Of a stretch of 64,000 nucleotides of DNA, positions 59,656-64,000 are shown in pieces (within the stretch, counting starts at the first letter, position 1; the number at the start of each line of letters is the position of its first letter). The position numbers and the translations under genes are program-made. Source of the DNA: Cellulomonas sp. RIT-PI-Y (GTDB taxonomy: Bacteria; Actinomycetota; Actinomycetes; Actinomycetales; Cellulomonadaceae); the NCBI RefSeq assembly GCF_025642745.1, contig NZ_JANZKP010000008.1, positions 1 to 64,000 of the forward strand, given 5' to 3'. The notes beneath the pieces are model-generated. The model did no database searches, was not told the origin of the DNA, and saw only the letters and a program-made list of their open reading frames with translations.

Positions 59656-61338
59656 CTACCGCCGCCGCCGTCCGGCCAGCACCGCATGGCCCAGCGGCAG
59701 CACCGACGCGACCATCAACCCGGCCCCCAGCGCCCCGTCGTCCGCCCGCAGCAGCGCCCCCGCGATCACCAACCCCGCGAACAGCACCGCCGACACCACG
59801 CGTCCCACCGCCCGCTCGACCGCGGCCAGCCGTCGCTCGGTCCCGGGCGAGGCCACCGCCAGCCGCCCGTGCTCGATCTGGGTCAGCACGCCGTCGATCC
59901 GTCGCGGCATCCCGGCCAGCGACGCCACGGTCGACATCGCCTGCCGGCCGAGGTCCTGCACGGTGCGCCCGCCCTCGCTGCGCACCAGCGATCCGGCGTA
60001 GGGCTCGACGGCCTGCCACATGTTGAAGGCCGGGTTCAGCGTGCTGCACACCCCGGACACCAGCGAGATCGCCCGGATGATCAGCAGGAAGTTCTCCGGC
60101 AGCTGCACCGGCAGCGTGCGCAGGGTCTCGCCGAACTCGTCCGCGAAGTCGACCATCTCCCGGCGGTCGACCGCCGCCAGCTCGGAGACGGCCATCCCGC
60201 CGAACCGGTCGAAGAGCTCGGTCATCGCCCGTTCCAGCCCCGCGGTGTCCGCGCTGGGCAGCAGGACGCCGATCCGCTGGATCCCGGCCACCATGCCGCG
60301 CGCGTCCCGGCCCACGATCGCGATCACCACGTCCCGCAGGCCCGCGCGCAGGTCGTCCGGGATCTGCCCCATCATCCCGAAGTCGACGAACGTCAGCGTC
60401 CAGTCGTCCCCGCCCGGGGTCACGAAGATGTTGCCCGGGTGCGGGTCCGCGTGGAAGAAGCCGTGCACGAACAGCTGCTCGAAGGTGACCCGCGCCAGCT
60501 CGTCCGCGACCGCGTCCGGGTCCACCCCGGCCGCCCGCAGCGACTCGACGTCGGAGATCTTGATCGCGCTGACGTCCTCCAGGGTGAGCACCCGCCCGGC
60601 GGTCCGCTCCCAGGCCACCCGCGGCGTCGCCACCCGCGCGTCCTCGGCGAACCCCTCGGCGAACCGTTCCGCGCTGCCCGCCTCGTGCAGGTAGTCGATC
60701 TCCAGCAGGCTGGTGGCGGCGAACTCCTCGACGATGGCCGGCGCGTCCACCCGCGAGGACACGAACCGGACCCGGCTCAGCCAGCCCGCGATCCGGCGCA
60801 GCGCCGCCAGGTCGATCCGGACGATCGTGTCGATCCCCGGCCGCTGCACCTTGACCACGACGTCGGCGAAGCCGGCGTCCTCCGCCAGACCCGTCGACAG
60901 CCGCGCCCGGTGCGCCTGGCCCAACGACGCCGCGGCGACCGGCACCGGGTCGAAGGACGCGAACGCCCGCTCCAGCGTGACACCCAGGTCGGCCTCGGCC
61001 ACGGTCCGGATCCCGTCGAAGGGCACCGCGGGCACCTCGTCCTGCAGCCCGTCCAGCTCGGCGGTGATCTCCGGCGGCAGGACGTCCAGCCGGGTCGACA
61101 TGAACTGACCGACCTTGATCATCAGCCCGCCGAGCTCCAGCGCCAGACCGTGGAAGCGCCGCGCGAACCGCCGCAGCCGTTCGGTCCGCCCCCGGTCCGA
61201 CACCCCGCCGAGCCCGAACCGGGGCAGCACCAGCTCGAACCACCACTCGACCACCATGAACCGCGCGGCGAACCGCACGATCCGCCGGTACCGGGCCCGC
61301 GCCTCCCGCGCGGTCAGCTCGCGGTGCCCAGCCGCCAC
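59656..61338 (-). CDS. UbiB/ABC1-family kinase-like protein
   Basis: Atypical kinase/ATPase of 560 residues, membrane-associated. KxGQ-type motif GLMIKVGQFMSTR, Ala-rich loop AAASLGQAHRA, ATP-binding Lys in VVVKVQRPG, catalytic HADPHPGNIF and metal-binding FVDFGMMG are all present. Two C-terminal membrane segments lie at about 515-555. UbiB proteins support quinone synthesis or lipid homeostasis. The GTG starts three bases after the PadR stop, so this is the partner gene of a two-gene operon, possibly followed by DUF1905. Confidence 0.92.
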   Translation of the reverse strand: MAAGHRELTAREARARYRRIVRFAARFMVVEWWFELVLPRFGLGGVSDRGRTERLRRFARRFHGLALELGGLMIKVGQFMSTRLDVLPPEITAELDGLQDEVPAVPFDGIRTVAEADLGVTLERAFASFDPVPVAAASLGQAHRARLSTGLAEDAGFADVVVKVQRPGIDTIVRIDLAALRRIAGWLSRVRFVSSRVDAPAIVEEFAATSLLEIDYLHEAGSAERFAEGFAEDARVATPRVAWERTAGRVLTLEDVSAIKISDVESLRAAGVDPDAVADELARVTFEQLFVHGFFHADPHPGNIFVTPGGDDWTLTFVDFGMMGQIPDDLRAGLRDVVIAIVGRDARGMVAGIQRIGVLLPSADTAGLERAMTELFDRFGGMAVSELAAVDRREMVDFADEFGETLRTLPVQLPENFLLIIRAISLVSGVCSTLNPAFNMWQAVEPYAGSLVRSEGGRTVQDLGRQAMSTVASLAGMPRRIDGVLTQIEHGRLAVASPGTERRLAAVERAVGRVVSAVLFAGLVIAGALLRADDGALGAGLMVASVLPLGHAVLAGRRRR

Positions 61339-61341
61339 GCC

Positions 61342-61890
61342 CTAGCCCTCGGCCAGGATCGTGTAGATCTTGCGGCGGGCGTCGTTCACCACCTGCACCG
61401 CCTGGTCGATCTGCTCCGGGGTCGCGTCCCGCCCGAGCTGCGCCAACGCCTGGGCGAGCTTGACCCCCGCCTTCGGCAGCGCGGACGACCGCTCGGTGTC
61501 GTGGTGGCGTGTGGACTCCCACGGCAGCGCGTCCAGCGCCTCCGCCGCCTCGGCACCAGCCTCGGTCAGCACGTAGGTCTTCTTCTCCCCCGCGGTCTCG
61601 ACCCGGACCAGGCCCTCGTCGGCGAGCAGCTGCAGCGTCGGGTACACCGACCCCGGGCTGGGCCGCCAGGTGCCGGCGCTGCGCTTCTCGATCTCGTTGA
61701 TCAGCTGGTAGCCGTGCATCGGCTCCTCGGCGAGCAGCGCGAGGATCGCGGCCCGGACGTCACCGCGCGGGCGACGGGGCGGACCGGGGTGGCGGTCGAG
61801 CATCTCGCGGGCTCCCTCGACCAGGTCACGGAGGCCGGCACCGAGCCGGTCGCCGCTTCGCAGTCCTTCGGTGCTGAATCCGGTGTGCAT
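61342..61890 (-). CDS. PadR-family transcriptional regulator
   Basis: Regulator of 182 residues. The PadR winged helix (about 45-130) includes ILALLAEEPMHGYQLINEIE and the wing GSVYPTLQLLADEGLV; a C-terminal helical domain mediates dimer formation. It is co-transcribed with the UbiB-like gene three bases downstream. PadR proteins often repress their own operon, and a CGATATATCG palindrome lies 30 bases upstream of the ATG. Confidence 0.9.
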   Translation of the reverse strand: MHTGFSTEGLRSGDRLGAGLRDLVEGAREMLDRHPGPPRRPRGDVRAAILALLAEEPMHGYQLINEIEKRSAGTWRPSPGSVYPTLQLLADEGLVRVETAGEKKTYVLTEAGAEAAEALDALPWESTRHHDTERSSALPKAGVKLAQALAQLGRDATPEQIDQAVQVVNDARRKIYTILAEG

Positions 61891-61919
61891 GGCGATCTCC
61901 CGTCGTGAGCGATAGGTAG

Positions 61920-61929
61920 CGATATATCG
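61920..61929. promoter_or_regulatory. Candidate PadR operator
   Basis: CGATATATCG is a perfect 10-base palindrome inside a GCGATA-rich, AT-rich patch (GCGATAGGTAGCGATATATC) just upstream of the padR gene. PadR sites are usually such ATAT-type palindromes. Confidence 0.55.
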
Positions 61930-61990
61930 TAACGCCGCTCGGGGGTGGAGGCCCGGCGTCGCTCCGCGCGTGGTGCGTCCCGGGACGACG

Positions 61991-62023
61991 ACGCCCCGAC
62001 CTGCACGGGGCAGGCCGGGGCGT
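61991..62023 (-). terminator. Terminator of ssrA
   Basis: Arms 61991-62004 and 62010-62023 pair over 14 bp with one mismatch and a five-base loop, starting 15 bases after the tmRNA 3' end. Confidence 0.8.
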
Positions 62024-62037
62024 GGCGATCACAGAAG

Positions 62038-62402
62038 TGGAGGTGGCGGGAATCGAACCCGCGTCCGATGACGAAAAACCAGGGCTTCTCCGGGCGCAGT
62101 CCGCAGCTGCTTTTCTCGGCCCCCACCATCACACGGACAAGTAGTGGACGGGCCCAGTCACGTGAAAGTCCCCGCAGCCCCCGTGACCAAGGCTACGAGC
62201 AGTGGCTTCCTAGATGACGCCAGGAACTGAGACGGAAGCTAGCTCAGGCTGACGGACTTCGGGACTCGCTCAGGCGGCGAGGGCGAAGTCGGTGCGCTTG
62301 GAATCGGCACCTATAGGTTTGCATGGAGCGTTGACGAGATGACCATGCATCCTCGGCCCGCTTCCCCTGGATCGACGATCACCGTCGAAACCGATCACCC
62401 CC
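62038..62402 (-). ncRNA. ssrA: Transfer-messenger RNA (tmRNA)
   Basis: Rescues stalled ribosomes and tags the unfinished protein for degradation. The 5' end GGGGGTG (62402-62396) pairs with CACCTCC at the 3' end to form the tRNA-like acceptor stem with one G-U pair. The T arm CGGGTTCGATTCCCG lies near the 3' end. CCA is not encoded. The tag frame runs on the minus strand from 62308 to the stop at 62270 and reads ADSKRTDFALAA, close to tags of other Micrococcales. Pseudoknot-forming G/C runs fill the rest. Length 365 bases is normal for actinobacteria. Confidence 0.95.
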
Positions 62403-62518
62403 TGTGAAGTTGTCAAGCACCACGCGAACGTGGCTCGACCAGTCTACCGGTCCAACCGCGCCGGCCGCACCGTGATTCCCGTCGACGCCGGACGACCGCA
62501 CCGACCATGCTGGGCGGC

Positions 62519-62995
62519 ATGCGCCTGCGCCCCGCCACCGCCGCCGATCGCCCGCTGCTGCTCGCCTGCACGGTCGAGGCGGTGAACTGGACCGGAGAGG
62601 ACCGCGCCGACCCCACCGACCCGCTGCTGACGACGTACGTGACCGACTTCCCGGACCGTCCCGGGGACGCCGGGATCGTGGCGGAGGACGACGACGGACC
62701 GCTCGGCGCGGCGTGGCTGCGGCTGCTGCCCGGCGGATGGGGCCACGTCGCGGACGACGTCCCGGAACTGAGCCTGGCGGTCCTGCCGCGCGGACGGGGC
62801 CGGGGCGTGGGCTCCGCGCTGCTGGCCGGCATCCTGGCCGATCCGCCCCGGGTGAGCCTGTCCGTCGAGGACGGCAACGACCGCGCCCGTGGCATGTACG
62901 AGCGGGCCGGCTTCACAGTGGTGGGCCGGGTCGGCGGATCGGACACCATGCTGCGGGTGCGGGACGACTCCCCCGGCGGCACGATGCCGCGATGA
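62519..62995 (+). CDS. GNAT-family acetyltransferase
   Basis: N-acetyltransferase of about 158 residues. The acetyl-CoA loop RGRGRGVGSALLAG (near residue 100) and the C-terminal NDRARGMYERAGFTVVGR are characteristic. The acceptor is unknown. I prefer ATG 62519 (MRLRPATAADRPLL), the common GNAT opening; ATG 62507 would add four residues. Neither has a clear ribosome site. The stop overlaps the next gene as ATGA. Confidence 0.85.
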   Translation: MRLRPATAADRPLLLACTVEAVNWTGEDRADPTDPLLTTYVTDFPDRPGDAGIVAEDDDGPLGAAWLRLLPGGWGHVADDVPELSLAVLPRGRGRGVGSALLAGILADPPRVSLSVEDGNDRARGMYERAGFTVVGRVGGSDTMLRVRDDSPGGTMPR

Positions 62996-63471
62996 CCGAT
63001 GTGGACCCCACCGACGGCCGGGACGAGACGCTCACCGAGCGGATGGACCGGAACTGGAACGAGCTGCTGCAGGAGCTGCGGGTCGCCCAGACCGGGGTGC
63101 AGATCCTCACCGGGTTCCTGCTGACCGTGCCGTTCCAGTCCCGGTTCACCGAGCTGGACGACTACCAGCGGGCGGTCTACCTGGTCCTGGTGGTGCTGGC
63201 GATCACCGCGACCGGACTGATCGTCGCGCCGGTCTCGCTGCACCGGGTGCTGTTCCGGCGGCACCGCAAGGAGTCGCTGGTGTCGCATGCGGACCGGCTG
63301 GCCCGGGCGGGGCTGGGCGTGCTGGCACTGGTGCTGGGCGGGTCGGCGCTGCTGTTGTTCGACCTGGTGTGGAACCGGGCGGCGGGGGTCGTCGCGGGGG
63401 TGGCCGTGCTGGTGCTGCTGGCCGTGGTGTGGGTGGCGATACCGGTCCGGCTGGCGCGCCGGGCGGAGTGA
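62992..63471 (+). CDS. DUF6328-like small membrane protein
   Basis: Protein of 159 residues. A hydrophilic N-terminus with ERMDRNWNELLQELRVAQTG precedes four hydrophobic segments (about 40-55, 62-85, 105-125 and 130-150). This matches the DUF6328 type of actinobacterial membrane protein, function unknown. Translationally coupled to the acetyltransferase by a four-base overlap. Confidence 0.8.
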   Translation: MTDVDPTDGRDETLTERMDRNWNELLQELRVAQTGVQILTGFLLTVPFQSRFTELDDYQRAVYLVLVVLAITATGLIVAPVSLHRVLFRRHRKESLVSHADRLARAGLGVLALVLGGSALLLFDLVWNRAAGVVAGVAVLVLLAVVWVAIPVRLARRAE

Positions 63472-63472
63472 C

Positions 63473-64000
63473 TCACCCCCGCCGCGACGACCGCAGCCCG
63501 GTCAGCTCCACGGCCAGGTCGTGGTCCACGATCAGGTCCGTCACCGCGTGCGCCAGCAGCGCCGCGTGCACGGCGGGGACTTTCGCATGCCCGGTGGCGA
63601 CCAGGATCCGGCGCGGGATGCGGCGCAGCTGCGGCAGCGGCATCCCGGAGGACCGCTCGTTCAGGTCGATCCCGGTGGTCGTGCCGTCCGAGCGCAGGAA
63701 GATCGAGCCGACGTCGCCGACCACGCCCTGTTCCGCGAGCCGTTCGACGTCGGCGCGCTCCAGGTAGCCCGAGCGGTAGAGGTGCCCGGGGACCTCGCTG
63801 CCGAGGCTGCCGACCGAGCTGAGCGAGACGTCCGCGTGCCGTTGCATCTGGAGCACCCGCTGCACGGAGCGCTCGCGCCACATCGCCCGGCGGGTGGCCG
63901 CGTCGTCGAAGAACGCCGGCACCGGGAAGTGGTGCACCGAGGCGTCGAAGGCCGCGCCGAACAGGTCGATGATGCTGGAGGCGTAGGCGATGCCGGAGCT
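63473..64000 (-). CDS. SorC/DeoR-type sugar-binding transcriptional regulator, 5' end outside window
   Basis: The visible C-terminal 175 residues belong to the SorC sugar-phosphate-binding domain: FDASVHHFPVPAFF, VGDVGSIFLRSDG, ILVATGHAKVPAVHAALL and VTDLIVDHDLAVELT. The DNA-binding helix-turn-helix lies beyond the right edge. Such proteins sense phosphorylated sugars or nucleosides. The regulated genes are not visible. Confidence 0.88.
   Translation of the reverse strand, partial: SSGIAYASSIIDLFGAAFDASVHHFPVPAFFDDAATRRAMWRERSVQRVLQMQRHADVSLSSVGSLGSEVPGHLYRSGYLERADVERLAEQGVVGDVGSIFLRSDGTTTGIDLNERSSGMPLPQLRRIPRRILVATGHAKVPAVHAALLAHAVTDLIVDHDLAVELTGLRSSRRG

Noticed and set aside
62036-62038. 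Encoded CCA at the tmRNA 3' end
   Set aside because: After the acceptor strand CACCTCC and discriminator A the sequence continues CTT, so CCA must be added after transcription.
1-64000. CRISPR arrays, IS elements, prophage or integrated element
   Set aside because: No regularly spaced repeats, transposase or integrase motifs, or att-like direct repeats at a tRNA or the tmRNA gene were seen. Composition is uniform.

Overview
The window is very GC-rich DNA with frequent GTG and a few TTG starts. Genes are tightly packed, many overlapping as TGATG, ATGA or GTGA, and it carries an actinobacterial-type tmRNA whose tag I read as ADSKRTDFALAA. Together with several glycan-degrading enzymes (GH51, GH35, GH10, GH1) and sugar ABC importers this points to a plant-polysaccharide-using actinobacterium of the Micrococcales, in the Cellulomonas or Promicromonosporaceae range. 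The family placement is inference. Almost all of the window is coding. I see no phage, IS element, CRISPR array, rRNA or tRNA.

Layout. 1-6304: amino-sugar operon on the minus strand (ROK repressor, lipoprotein, two permeases, ROK kinase, nagB cut by the window edge) with a ROK-type operator next to the repressor start. 6519-9285: PfkB-type sugar kinase divergent from pgi. 9293-20775: GH51 arabinofuranosidase, HtrA protease, amidohydrolase, ketopantoate reductase-like and S4 proteins, DUF72, UMF1 transporter, hydrolase, AlkA-type glycosylase, and a luxS-mtnN pair. 20781-27045: beta-galactoside locus (two permeases, lipoprotein, GH35) divergent from its LacI regulator, with three TGACGTCA-type operators. 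27047-37044: tandem-domain universal stress protein, M15 peptidase lipoprotein, anchored GH10 xylanase, RsmC/RlmG-type methyltransferase, two duplicated soluble GAF-GAF-MCP proteins, an FAD reductase and an orphan lipoprotein.

37122-44422: a seven-gene minus-strand operon joining an NMT1/THI5-type ABC importer to an N-acyl-D-amino-acid deacylase, a D-serine dehydratase/D-threonine aldolase-like PLP enzyme and an amidohydrolase. It looks like an uptake and breakdown route for acylated D-amino acids. Divergent from it lies a deaminase coupled to a PPC/DUF296 protein (44746-46211). 46293-54847: an Opp-type ABC importer with a fused double ATPase, an alpha/beta hydrolase, a GH1 beta-glucosidase and a LacI regulator, probably for beta-glucosides. 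54995-64000: PucR, LysR, PadR and SorC regulators, a UbiB-like kinase, small enzymes, tmRNA, a GNAT acetyltransferase and a small membrane protein.

Recurring theme: in three sugar or oligosaccharide ABC operons (3.7, 22.6 and 51.9 kb) the binding-protein gene is followed within about 5 to 15 bases by a GC-rich hairpin of 13 to 18 bp, before the next cistron. The fourth importer has its binding-protein gene translationally coupled to the ATPase and lacks such a hairpin.
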